Positions 20,355 through 31,831 are shown, counted from the stretch's first letter. The stretch: DNA of 64,000 bases from Agriotes lineatus (GCA_940337035.1 CALNHX010001054.1:62001-126000); one strand, 5' to 3'. The notes: a model not told the origin generated them from the sequence alone. Made by a program: numbers and translations.

Positions 20355-22023
20355 GTTTAATGTGTTTCTTCTTCTTCTTCTTCCTCTTTTTGTAGGCCAG
20401 TGGCCTGTTTTAACTACAAAGTGTTTCGTTGAGATAATTCAAATTGTAAATACTAGCATGTTATGTTTCACTTATTAAATAGATTATGAACGCAATTTGC
20501 GTATAAAAAACGTTTATATGATTTACTGCAAACTATTTACAACAGTAAGACAATATACTGCAGCCAGCTAACCTAATGTTAAAAATCTATTATACTCAGT
20601 ACAGCGAAATAAATAAATAATTTATTATGCAAAGCTATACAGTGGGTTTAATTTAGCATTTAACTTTGAAGTGGGTGGTAGACTGGTATATTATTACCAT
20701 GCACAATTTCTGAACTTCATAAATTTGTAGAATATTCGTAATACAAGCCTTAATTCATTCACACAAACATTGAATAATGCCATTGTTGATATAGAATAAT
20801 GTTTCGTCCACTTTAAAAAGGGCTTCATCAGAAATGAAACAAAAGGCACTGTAAATCACACCAGAGGCGGAATTCTTCTACCGATCGGAAAGGAGGCGAA
20901 ATTTATAGTCAAGAGCGGGATATGCCAATAAGCACTTTTCACAAGAAAGAAACAGGGTATTAGTCCAAGATAAACAACTCAATATCAGTTAAAATTTCTT
21001 AACACAAAGTATCAAGCTAAAAATTGGTACACATATAAATTTGAGTATACTGATTCTTAATATCGAAAAGGAAGGTTGCCCAAACAAGGAAACGGCACCA
21101 CACAGTGGGTCAAAATCCCGAAAAGCTGGCCAAAACTTTGGATGAACTTAGACTCAAGGTAGTATACAGTAGGATTTTAGGTCGCTAATTACAAATATGA
21201 AATCAAAATGATTGTAAATAACAATGGCGACATCAATGTGGCGGCTGTAGTGAAAAATTATCAGGCTTTGATAAAAATTGGAATACAGGAAGTTTTGCAG
21301 CAGCTGATTACAAATTCGATGTCAAAATACTGTAAATAAAATGGCTGATTCTCTATTTTTTTATGATTTTCCATCATACGACTTCGCCTATGGCTTGTTC
21401 TACTTTGTCGTTGGCCATGTATTTAGTTTTGCATATGTTTTTTCTTGATCTTATTAGAAGTACCTCCACCATTTCTTGTAATTTTTCTCTGCTTCAGTAT
21501 ACTACTAAAAAGACTATGGTATTGCCAGAGATCTAATGACCAAGCAAGAATGAAAAATTGTGTTACATCTAATAACAGAAATATAGTTATGAATTATGGA
21601 CACAAGTGCCATTAATACGATGAAACTAGGTAGCCATCATTGTATAGTACGAACAAAGATATATTAGAACACAGTACAAGAACAAAGAAAATTAGCAACA
21701 AGTAATTTCCACTAAATTAACGTAATATAGTAGCGGAGCAGGGATTATTGAAAATTCAAAAGAATAGTGCACTTTGTGCCAAGTCTTTGAAATTTGGTAT
21801 AGTCTTAGGTATGGTCTAAAGGTTTTAGGAAACCATCGCAAGCAGCTTGTGCGCGACCTCTGGGGCCCTGCTTGTTATAAATCCAATATGGCCGCCATCT
21901 GTATAGAAATTTTTAATAGATGGGCTTCTATTAGACATAATTTATGATTGAGTAATATAATACCATAACACTAGTATAGTACATAATTATAAGAATAATG
22001 TAATAATATATAATAAATAATAA
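20355..22023. other. intergenic, no gene seen
   Basis: A (TTC)n run occurs at 20367-20385. At 20784-20822 the minus strand carries CTGATGAAGCCC...GGACGAAAC, a hammerhead-like core (see findings). The rest is AT-rich without supportable features. Confidence 0.4.
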
Positions 22024-24236
22024 TTGAAAGGGCAGTTTGGCGTTCAACGTAGTGAAAAAAAAAATTCTCTCATGGCACTAGATCAGAGCCATGAGCATAG
22101 TATCCAATTCCTAAAGGCGGATAGTGGACCCAAGGGTCTATATGGTCAGAAAGAAGAGAAAGGGGTCATCGAGATTTCAAAACCTGAAGTGCTGAGGGTA
22201 ATAAATGATTTTGAACCTAATTTGAATCATTCATCCGTAAATAATCAGGAACATAAGGAATCTTCTACTGCTGAACAGACAAAATTTCTTTAACACCTGA
22301 AAGAAATGGAACAATTGTTAATCCATTTAAAGAGACAGGTATGGAACTCGTCACATTGGATACTGGTGAGATCACGGATCCTGTTGTTGCTAAATGCCTG
22401 AAGGAAGCCAAGAAGATAGGCGAAACCATGTATAAAGACTTTGTGAGGGACAACATTCAAAGTACTACAAAACCTCTCTCAGACACAATTCCAAGGTCAA
22501 CCATATACACGTTCAGCAACCAGCCGCCTGCAAATCTTAACAAGGGGCCCAGTAAATTGGGAACAGCGAAAGAAAATGCAGCGCTCATCACGAAGCTATT
22601 TTGCAACCACGACCACAGGCTGACATAGATGACTTCTTCAGACACGAGGACCAGCGTGACCCACCTTCATTATCTAATGCGAGAAAACCACTGTCAGGAA
22701 CGAAATCCGCTCTTCTTGGGTGCCTTGCTGGTATACCTGGCCCAGGACGCTCTCAAGCATCAGTGGTTGTACTGGATATGCCGGCAGTTATTCATATTAT
22801 AAAACCACAGCTTGCCACAGTTGTCGGGGAATATACAAATACTAGAACGCGCGTGGCCAGCCTCCGTCTGGCCCTGCCAGCGTAAAGAAACGGTTAACAA
22901 TAAAAATGCTTGCTTAAGCTGGTAGCCAGCCTACGTCCGGCCCTGCCAGCGTTAACAATACAAATGCTTGCTGTTGACGGTCTCGCCACTTGTGCTTACG
23001 ATCGGCATGTGCGCGCGCCAGTGCTTACGTTCGGTCGGCCGGCGGCCGGTGGCCGGCATCAGCTCTTATAATATAAGATGTACCTATTGCCATTTATAGA
23101 AAGCAAAATTACGCCTAACACCACGATAGTAGATGCAGTCTGGGACACATATCACGATGGCAGTCTTAAATTAGAGACCCGGGACAAACTAGGTGACACT
23201 TCAGGGCGTCGAACTAGAGTGTCTGCAAAACGCTTATACCTACCAAAGGGTTCAGCATGAATGAAATTCTTATCAAACTCCAACAATAAAAAATACTTAT
23301 TTAACTTCCACGGCGAGAAATTGGCTGAACTTACCACTAGTGCTTCGTATCAACTGTTCACCACAAAGGATAATCAGGTGCTAAGCAACAGAACGAGATA
23401 CATATCAACCATGTTTCCAAGCCAGCAAGAAGAAGCAGACACCAGAATGATGTTACACTTGCAACACTCAGCTGAGCAAGGACATGCCAAAGCGTACCTT
23501 ATCACAGTGGACACAGACGTGGTTGTTCTGGCCATCTATCACTTCAAACGGTTGAATATGTCACAGTTATGGATCTGGAAAGACATTTAAAGAGATTCCA
23601 ATCCATCACATCTGTCAACAGCTTGAACCTGAACGCTCCGAGGCCCTTCTCTTTTTTCATGCATTTACGGGGTGTGATGCAACATCATCGATGTTTGGAA
23701 TAAGTAAAAAGATGGCATGGAATACATGGGCTGCTTATCCTGAGGTCACTGACACGTTCATTAACATCACAAATACACCGAATAGTTTCACGTTGGAATC
23801 ACAGCACATGTCTCTTGAACGTTTTACAGTTCTGATGTACAGCAAAAACTGTGGTGCAGATTCAGTCAATGATGCACGGAAGTTGATGTTTACCCAAGGC
23901 CTGAAGTCTCTTGAATCTAGACTACCATCACAGCATGCTTTATTTCAGCATACAAAGCGAGCGCTGCTCACTACCGCATTCATTTGGAAGATCACTGTCC
24001 AAATAGCCTGCTATCCCTGATTACAGTAAATGGGGTTGGAAATGGAGTAACAGAACCAAAGAATGGGTACCCTACTGGACTCATCTTCCAGATACAAGCC
24101 ATGGATGCTACTTAATTGTGGTTGTTTGGTCTCATGCATAGGCCGATGTAAATGTTATCCAGCCGGGATTCGCTGCAGCCCATTATGCAAGAAGGTTGCA
24201 CAAACAATTCACATAATACATGAAGTAACAAAAGCT
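22024..24236 (+). pseudogene. relic of a repeat-associated invertebrate protein family (EADTR / HAFTGCD motifs)
   Basis: Colinear pieces in shifting plus-strand frames: DQSHEHSIQFLKAD...GLYG (22077-22145), a middle section with LDTGEITDPVVAKCL (22357-22402), ADIDDFFRHEDQ..PPSLS (22620-22676), VDAVWDTYHDGSLK (23129-23170), GRRTRVS (23203), QQEEADTRMMLHL and DTDVVVLAIYHF (23425-23550), FFHAFTGCDATSSMFGISKK (23650-23710), and a cysteine-rich end GRCKCYPAGIRCSPLC (24143-24190). From memory of the pattern this is a large uncharacterised family common in insects and cnidarians. Acidic residues in EADTR, DTDVV and TGCD followed by a glycine/lysine turn recall FEN/PIN-type nucleases (inference). Frame breaks and a GC-rich insert make it non-functional. 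The Errantivirus LTR begins just after its last segment. Confidence 0.6.
22845..23072. repeat. GC-rich insert with ~50-bp direct repeats
   Basis: Interrupts the EADTR-family relic. GGCCAGCCTCCGTCTGGCC...AATGCTTGCT (22855-22916) is repeated with few changes at 22924-22972. Downstream is a GGCC/CGGCCGG-rich stretch (23025-23062). Strongly GC-rich against its neighbours. Confidence 0.6.
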
Positions 24237-24594
24237 AGTTATATTATGAATAGACAATAGGCCCCTTGTGTAAAACTGCAAGCTTGCAACCTTGAACAAT
24301 AATAGCTTCTTTATATGAACTGCAAGTCTGCAACCTTGAACGCACGTGGCTTCCTGTCTCACGCTCCCTTTTAGAGATAACGCTTATCTTAGCTGATTAG
24401 GCATAGTATATATACTAGTAGCTTGCACCTCTAAGTTAAGCTCCAGTCAGTCGATAAGTTCCATTGTGTTCGTATCATAGCTAGATGTAAGAAATTGTCC
24501 GGCGGCTAGCTGTGTGCTTCCAATGTTATATTTCATTGTAAAATAAAAATAAACGTTTTTTAAAAAGTCGTTTCGGCGGCCTTTTAATAAAACT
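24237..24594 (+). repeat. 5' LTR
   Basis: Starts AGTTATATTATG and ends AATAAAACT. A TATATATACTAG stretch at about 24410-24420 could be the promoter core, and AAATAAAAATAAACG near 24541-24555 could supply the polyadenylation signal. It matches the 3' LTR base for base except for about three substitutions. Confidence 0.9.
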
Positions 24595-24604
24595 GGCGCA
24601 GTCG
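24594..24604 (+). promoter_or_regulatory. primer binding site, serine-tRNA type
   Basis: TGGCGCAGTCG directly follows the 5' LTR. This is the start of the primer site used by 17.6/297-type errantiviruses. After these bases the match ends (TTTGG follows). Confidence 0.7.
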
Positions 24605-25056
24605 TTTGGATTTGTGGAGGAAAACCTGGAAAACTACAAACATCGAGTCGACCAGCAACTTTCCTTGAGGTTCAGCTCTTTGCCGCAAATCGACACCTAC
24701 CACCCAGCGGATCTTCGGACATCTCCAACAGGGACAAACATCGCCCGATCGTGAGAAGCGCCCGTCGACCCAGCTCCTGCTCCTCCGTGGTTATTGGAAC
24801 CATCTGGTCATTGGGACCACTCTTGATCATTGGGATCAGTCTCTGGTTTGGCAACGTCAACAACGACGACCCCAGGACAACTTTTGGATAACGCTCTAGC
24901 GCAAAGCAGACTATCCAAAGTCGGACTTCAGGACCTAGCTGTTTGCAGGCCAGCCGACATCAACAGGATCGACGCATCCTTTTTGAAGACAACAGGACGT
25001 AGCTTGATCGCACGCCGTTCGTCAATTTTAACGCACAATGTAAGTGCATATTTTTA

Positions 25057-25385
25057 TAATAATTTTCAAGCTTTAGAGAAAAAGCAAGGTATATTTTAAA
25101 AATAATAATTTTCAAGCTTTAGAGAAAAAGCAAAGGTATATTTTAAAGGCAACAAAGTAACGACTATTAAAGCGTTCGCCTAAGTAATAATTTTTAAGTT
25201 TTAAAGAAAAAGCAAAATAATTAATTTTAAAGGCAACAAAGTAACGTAATATAATTTTCAAAAGTAATAATTATTAAAGCGTTCGCCTAAACAACAAAGT
25301 AAAAATTCCAAAGGCAACAAAGTAACGTAATATAATTTTCAAAAGTGATAATTATTAAAGCGTTCGCCTAAAACAACAAAGTTAA
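25057..25385 (+). repeat. leader repeats between LTR and gag
   Basis: TTAAAGCGTTCGCCTAA occurs at 25167-25183, 25274-25290 and 25365-25381, each preceded by GGCAACAAAGTAACG-type and AATAATTTTCAA-type blocks. The result is three imperfect units of about 90-110 bp. A possible splice donor (ATGTAAGT) lies just upstream at about 25035-25043. Confidence 0.75.
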
Positions 25386-25657
25386 CTAATATAAAGTTTT
25401 AAAAATTATATTAACATAGTTTTAATTATTTATATTATAAGTACCCTACGCACACCTGTTAAATGTAAGATTTCTAACAAGGTATTAGAAAAACCCCCTA
25501 GTCAGTAAATTGTTTACTAACATAGATAAAAATTAAAAATAAGTGAAACAAATAAAGTAAAATTAATTTTTGTCAACAAAATTTTTATGTTAAAGGAGAT
25601 CTTGAATCATTAGGTAAAACACCTATAATTATATTTTGAAACAATTGTAAAAATTTT

Positions 25658-26854
25658 ATGTCACGAGATAGATCACGCTCACCAAGGAATTCAATCCCTA
25701 GAATTTTATTTTTAAATAATTGTAACAACATTAGCAACCCAAATATGGTTGACCAAAACGCATCATTGTTTCCCCCACATTTTAATGTAGCTTTACTAAA
25801 TGAAATTCCCACATATGATGGTAATCAAGCCACTCTTTCGGAATTTATCAGATCCGCAGAAATCATTGCAACTAAATTTTGCACAGAAAATTCAAACGAT
25901 TATATCAACCAAGTAATTTTAAATTCGATAAGGAATAAATTAAAAGGTCAAGCGTTAGAAGTAATTACAGGTTACGAGTATGATACTTGGAAAGACTTAA
26001 AAAATGTCTTAATTGAAAATTTTGGCGACCAAAGGTCAGAATTGAATCTTTTAATTGATTTAACCAAATTAAAACAGAATAAAGACTCTCCCATAGAATT
26101 TTTCAATAAAGTTAGAACCCATTTGGCTATTTATAATTCTAAAGTTTCTCTGAGTCAAGAATCAAAAGACATTATCACTTATAAATTAAAGGCTAACAAA
26201 GATTTAGCACTTCGCACTTTTACAAGTGGACTAAATGAAAATTTAGGAAGCTTCGTAAGAAGTAGAAACCCAACTTCACTAGAACAAGCCTTAAGCATAG
26301 TAAAAGAAGAAATTGATATCAGATATTCTCAAAATCAAAATAATTTTCAAAGTCAAAAATTAAATAAATCAAATTTAACTTCCGATATTCAAACAAGAAA
26401 GGTTGATATGAAACCTAAATTTAATAACCCAAATTTTATGCAAAGACCATTCCAACAAAATCGAAATAATTTTAATCAAAATCCCAACTATTTTAAAAGT
26501 CCAACAAATTTTAATAATCCTAATAATTCTAGAATAACTCAAAATTCAAGCTTTAATGCATTTGCACCTAAACCAAATTTTTCACCAACAAATAAACCAG
26601 AACCTATGGACTTTAGCACTATAAAAAGACCAGCTACTCAACAAACAAATTTCCCTAATAAATATCGAGCAAACTCTCAAAACGTTAATAGAAATTTTAA
26701 TCAACTATTTTATCACAGTAATGTTCAACAAGAAAATACCCCTGTTGATCATGAAAATCTAACAGAAAATTTATTCGAAAACTCTCCTGAAGAAAATAAA
26801 AATTTCATTGACAATATCCCTTATGCAAATTTAGTTAGAAATTTGCCATGGTAA
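25658..26854 (+). CDS. gag: Errantivirus Gag, open 398-codon frame
   Basis: Begins MSRDRSRSPRNSIPR after an AT-rich leader; this is the first ATG of the long frame. The middle (residues about 50-230) has the helical capsid-like pattern of Gypsy Gag, with LLIDLTKLKQNKDSPIEFFN and a later SLEQALSIVKEE. The C-terminal half is rich in Asn, Gln, Phe and Pro (NPNFMQRPFQQNRNNFNQN), and no CCHC zinc knuckle is present, which is usual for errantiviruses. It would package the RNA genome. It ends at the edge of a palindrome-rich insert, so its last residues may be altered. No internal stop. Confidence 0.8.
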   Translation: MSRDRSRSPRNSIPRILFLNNCNNISNPNMVDQNASLFPPHFNVALLNEIPTYDGNQATLSEFIRSAEIIATKFCTENSNDYINQVILNSIRNKLKGQALEVITGYEYDTWKDLKNVLIENFGDQRSELNLLIDLTKLKQNKDSPIEFFNKVRTHLAIYNSKVSLSQESKDIITYKLKANKDLALRTFTSGLNENLGSFVRSRNPTSLEQALSIVKEEIDIRYSQNQNNFQSQKLNKSNLTSDIQTRKVDMKPKFNNPNFMQRPFQQNRNNFNQNPNYFKSPTNFNNPNNSRITQNSSFNAFAPKPNFSPTNKPEPMDFSTIKRPATQQTNFPNKYRANSQNVNRNFNQLFYHSNVQQENTPVDHENLTENLFENSPEENKNFIDNIPYANLVRNLPW

Positions 26855-26857
26855 CGG

Positions 26858-27740
26858 CGAAAATTGATAATCGGAAATTTACCGGAAAATTTCCACTTAT
26901 GTCACTGTCATCACAAAAAACCGTAAACTATTAGTACTTAGATATTAGTTTCGTAATTTTTTTAATAAAAATGTTTTCTTTACTGTGTTTTTTCATTCGT
27001 GATATTTTCTATCAAAATATAACGCGTGCTTAAAAAATTTCCCTATGGAAATATTTGGAAATATGTTATGCAGCTATTTTTTTCAACAAAAGCATTCGTG
27101 CATGCGAACTGAAAAAATCCCTCCTCCTTCGGAGTCGGGATTTTTTCAGTTGGCATGCACTCATGCACTTATTGAAAAAATAGCTGCAGAACATATTTCC
27201 AAATATTTCCGGAAATTTTTCAAGCACTTGTTATATTTCTACTGAAAATTCATTCAAAAATTCTCATATACAATACCGCGAGCGGTCGACGAATTGCCGA
27301 AAATTTTTGTCAAAGTGTATGAGTGTTTATTGCTTCGATATAAATTGGTCGAGTGCGACAGCACGAGACCAATTTTGAAGCAATAAACAACGAATAAACA
27401 CTTTGATAAAAATTCATGCAATTCGTCGGCTGCAAGCGGCATTTGAAGGACTATTCAACGAACAAAATTGACAGTTCTTAGTGATTAATCAATTTTATCA
27501 CGTCCTCTTTGAAAATAAAAATCTGTTGACGTAAAATAATTGTTTGTCAAATTTGACATTTCTAATATCATATTTGATTAATTTTACAGGAAGTTAAATA
27601 AATGTCACAGGAAGAGAAAAAAATTGTCATTAAAACTCCGCTAGCGGAATTGTTGCACAATTTTACGCTGCTTGGTGGCAAATGACATAAATACTAAATT
27701 ATGATTGGTGAATAGTTAACTTGAAGGGGGTGAGTTGAAT
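26858..27740. mobile_element. palindrome-rich insertion between gag and protease
   Basis: Holds two long hairpins: 27030-27225 (TTTCCAAATATTTCC arms, centre CTCCTCCTTCGGAG) and 27270-27442 (arms with CGACGAATTGC and TGTTTATTGCTTC). Left and right edges share a weak inverted similarity (TTTGCCATGG...AAAATTG). Retroviral sequence resumes at about 27736. The ORFs inside are palindrome artefacts. Exact ends are uncertain. Confidence 0.6.
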
Positions 27741-28810
27741 AGTCAAGAAAATCCAGAATACAACCAATCAAACCTATATTTTCAAAATGAACCCCAAGAC
27801 TTGGACATTACATCAGATTATTATGAATTTCCAGATCCAAACGATACTGTAAATTTTCATTAAGAGCCTCGGAAAAGCATATTTTAACTTTTAATATAAA
27901 TTCAAAATCAGATCTTCCGTATATTATAATTTCCGCCACCGGCGATAAATTATTAATTGATACAGGTAGCTCACAAACAATAATTACTCCAGAATTTGTA
28001 CAACAACATTTTCCAAATTATATTTACGAAACAGAATTCGAGATAGTTACATCTCATGGAATTTCTCAATATAACTTAATTGCAGATTTACCAATCCAGT
28101 CTTTTTTATGAAAACGGAACACATACATGTTATTTATATAATTTTAACCCAGACTATATAGGACTTATAGGATCCGACTTATTTTCAAAATTATCCGCAC
28201 GAATAGATTATAAATGGATGCATATTCAGACAGAAAGAGCTACGATACCATTTTATTACAACCCGTAAAAAAAAAACTAAACAAAAAAAAAAGTGAAACT
28301 AATGTAATTTTTCCAAACCTAAAAATTGAGATTTTTCTTTTTCTTAACAAAACCTACAGTTAACCCTGTGTACAGAACTTTTTGTAAAATTTATCAGCAT
28401 AAAAAAAAATGTAACTAAAATAACTCCAAAATTAAAATTTAATGAAAAATTAGTCATGCCTTCAGCAATTGAAACCATACAATAATCAATTTAAAACAAG
28501 CGTAATTAATACTTTAAATGAAATACAAGAAATTAATATTTATAATCCTTAATCTTCTAAAAATAAAAATTATGAGCTCAACAAAAATCAGTCTATCAGA
28601 TTTAACAACTTTAATATAAAAACTCCAAACATTAAAAGTATTTTAGATAATTAATTTAAATAACAATTAAAAAAAAATTTGAGATTAGACCATTTAAACG
28701 AAGATGAATAAACTCTTTTGACTAATTTATGTTTTCAATACAGAGATGTATTTTACTCTCCCGAAATACCTTTATCCGTTACAAAACTGACAATAAAAGT
28801 CAACTCATAA
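27736..28810 (+). pseudogene. pol: protease and reverse transcriptase N-terminal remnants of pol
   Basis: The aspartic protease signature DTGSS is at 27959-27973, within LLIDTGSSQTIITPEF. A frameshift near 28100 moves the rest (GLIGSDLFSKLSARIDY) into the frame that ends at 28268. From 28676 an RT leader is recognisable (LRLDHLNEDE, stop, LCFQYRDVFYSPEIP), then stops accumulate. The YxDD region, RNase H and integrase are missing. This piece can make no functional polymerase. Confidence 0.75.
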
Positions 28811-29590
28811 GATTTAGTAATTCAAACATAAATCTGTAAAATATTTAGATTATATAGCTACCTACTACATTAGAAGGAAAGAAATCAGATTCATCTAAAA
28901 ATTCAATAATCAAAATTTCCCAGCACTTAAAAATCGAAATAAAATCATGTTTAACCAAATAGTCTATTAAAGAACATTTATCAAAATTTTGCCAAAATAA
29001 CTAAATTTTTAACCGTGTGTTTAAAGAAAAAATAAGATTGTTCACACCCTTGAATTTTTGAAAAACTTTAAATATTGCAAATAAAATTTAATAAATAAAT
29101 CAGTAACTTCAAGTATCAAAAGTATTTAAAAAAAAAATAATATCTTAAGAAAAAACTTAAGACTAAAATCATTTAAATCAGGAAAACTCGAATAGAAATT
29201 ATACTTAACAAACAAACAAGACCAGCATAATACTGTATTTACAATTTTAATAATCACAATATTTCTCGCGTTAAAACTAAATGTTCACAGCAACATACCT
29301 TTATAATTGATATTGCTAAATTAAAACAAAGAAAAACCTTTACAACAATTTAAAATTAAATTCAAATTCAGAAAAATCAAACATTTCAATTAAACGAAAA
29401 AGTATTTATTAAATAAATTTCAGAAGTAAAGATAAAATTTAAAATTAAAACCAATTCGGAAAAATCAAACATTCCAATTAAATGAAAAAATATTTGTTAA
29501 AACAAATTTCCGAAGTAAAGTTGAAATTCAAAATTAAATCTAATTTAAGAAAAAAGGAAATATAGAACACCCTGACTAAAAGGAATTATT
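28811..29590. other. decayed AT-rich remainder of pol region
   Basis: Very AT-rich and full of stops. It contains a short local repeat: 29340-29430 and 29430-29520 share AAATCAAACATTYCAATTAA and flanking sequence at about 90-bp spacing. No motif of RNase H or integrase was found. Confidence 0.5.
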
Positions 29591-29607
29591 GCTCTCCCTT
29601 TTTTCAG

Positions 29608-31300
29608 AATAGAGGGTAGTACTCTTCATCGCCTGTACCCTGCTGACTCAATCACTAGTTATACAGAGCGATATTATTATTAAAAATTTAAAAGATAATC
29701 CTGGATTATATCCCTTAAACTTAGGAAACGTAGTGCTTAAACAAAGCGAATGGACGCTTATTAGAAATATAGATTATACCCCTATATTTGTTAATTATGA
29801 CACACTTAGAACTAATTTAATGAAAGTAATACCGTTACTTGAAAATAAAAGTTACGTTATTGAATATACAAAATTTAAAAGGATTGACGATATTGTTATC
29901 AATCATAACAATTTACTCATAATATTAAAACAATATCTTGAAAAAGCAGATAAACTCTTAAGTCAATTATTTCCTGATGTTAAACACCAAATTAATAAGA
30001 GAGGTCTTTTCGACGGACTTGGATCCGCCTTCAAATTTTTAACCGGCAACCTCGACGCCAACGATGGAGTCAGATATGAATCTATGATTACTAAACTACA
30101 AGAAAGCGATAAAATTCAAAATGACGTTATATTAGAACAAACTAAAATTTTAAATGATACCATCCCAGTAATCAATGATATAGCAAAGAGTCAAGAATTA
30201 TTAGACAGAAATATAAATAAAATAATTTTACAAAATGAGAAATTAGGCAAAAATCTCGCTACATACTCCTTAAAAACAGTCTTGCTAGAAGCAATTCAAT
30301 TTTTACAACTACTTATTAACACTTGTTTGGAACTAGAAAATGCATTAACTTTTGCTCAAAATCAACAGATGCATATGTCATTAATTGATAATGACGATTT
30401 AATTGAAAATCTAAATGAAATTTCGACGTATCTCAATAGCATATCAGAAAAAGCTTTAACTATTCCATATCCTGCAGAGTTACAGTATTTACATTTATAC
30501 GAGTCAATTATCATTACAAAAGTTTACCAAGTTAAAAACAGATTTTTATCCAAAATTATCAATTTCGTATGATTATACCTACATATAGTACTTTATTATT
30601 CAACGTTAAAAACAGCATTCCCGTTGAAATAAGTCATTGTAAACTTATAACTTTAGACACCTACTTTTGTAATCAAAATAACTACTTTGAAATCCCTAAC
30701 GACAAATTGTGCGAAACACAACTTCTGTCATTTAATAAAAATAAAACATGTATCCCTTATTTATTCAATTTAACAGAGATCAAAATATCACAAATAAATC
30801 CTGCGACGTGGTTAATATCTTCCCCATCTGAAGCAATATTGGACGTCAAATGTAAAAATCAGAATTTTAGAAAAGGAATATCTGGCACTAACCTCTTACA
30901 CCTCAGTTCAGACTGTCTTGTTTCAATAAATCAAAAACACATGTTATTCACCGCAAAAAGAACCTCAAATGAAATTGTTAATTTAAAAATTTCAAACATT
31001 GACCGCTTAATAATTCCTGAATCAAACCACATAAATGTTTCAAAGATTGACTTGATACCTGTTGACACCCAGAAATTGGTTGAGGACCGAATTAAGCTTA
31101 ATAAATATGAAAATTTGTTAAAACCTGTTAATTATATTAAATCTGATAATTTAAGTGTGTCTGCAATTATATTTACTCTGTGTACTATTCTTATGTTAAT
31201 AATTTTTATATTGTATTTGTATTATAATAGAAACACAATGAAGATTAAACTTATTAGATTTTTAAATAAAGATTTTGAACCAGTTAACGTAAATGCATAA
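29608..31300 (+). pseudogene. env: Errantivirus envelope gene, split by a frame change
   Basis: A polypyrimidine tract and CAG at 29594-29607 form a good splice acceptor, as expected for env, which these elements express from a spliced RNA. Right after it comes a hydrophobic signal-peptide-like stretch (FIACTLLTQSLVI). The frame 29733-30572 holds the furin-type site KRG and the conserved GLGSAFKFLTGNLD region behind it. This frame ends in an ATGA overlap with the next (30569-31300). The second frame has cysteines, N-glycosylation sites and one membrane anchor (SAIIFTLCTILMLIIFILYL) followed by a short tail. Whether the split is a real break, a sequencing error or a two-part gene cannot be decided here. 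Confidence 0.75.
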
Positions 31301-31378
31301 GTTTAATTTTCTTTTCTTTTTTGTAAGTTCAATAGAGGCATATTTGAATACCGCTATTGAACATTTTATCGGCGGACG

Positions 31379-31736
31379 AGTTATATTATGACTAGACAAT
31401 AGGCCCCCTGTGTAAAACTGCAAGCTTGCAACCTTGAACAATAATAGCTTCTTTATATGAACTGCAAGTCTGCAACCTTGAACGCACGTGGCTTCCTGTC
31501 TCACGCTCCCTTTTAGAGATAACGCTTATCTTAGCTGATTAGGCATAGTATATATACAAGTAGCTTGCACCTCTAAGTTAAGCTCCAGTCAGTCGATAAG
31601 TTCCATTGTGTTCGTATCATAGCTAGATGTAAGAAATTGTCCGGCGGCTAGCTGTGTGCTTCCAATGTTATATTTCATTGTAAAATAAAAATAAACGTTT
31701 TTTAAAAAGTCGTTTCGGCGGCCTTTTAATAAAACT
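31379..31736 (+). repeat. 3' LTR
   Basis: Nearly identical to 24237-24594 and of the same length. The preceding bases (ATCGGCGGACG) do not make a convincing purine tract. Confidence 0.9.
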
Positions 31737-31831
31737 CGCAAATTATTACATCGTTCTACCCAAAACTCAACTCGCTGGGTCACTTGAGTTGTTAGTTGTT
31801 AAAGTGAGGTTGTGTGCATACGCAATCCATA

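Larger units (their letters stand above)
24237..31736 (+). mobile_element. endogenous Errantivirus (Gypsy-like) with 358-bp LTRs, pol-defective
   Basis: Two 358-bp LTRs differ at only about three positions by eye. LTR ends are AGT...ACT, typical of errantiviruses. Between them, in order: a primer site, a repeated leader, an open gag, a palindrome-rich insert, a protease remnant, a decayed reverse transcriptase N-terminus, and env. RNase H and integrase are absent, as are all catalytic RT motifs; the gap between protease and env is 1.4 kb where a full pol needs about 3 kb. The flanks (AGCT before, CGCA after) do not form a target duplication. The copy cannot move by itself. Confidence 0.88.

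Noticed and set aside
27045..27442. Small open frames between gag and protease
   Set aside because: Both strands are open because the DNA is palindromic; no coding meaning.
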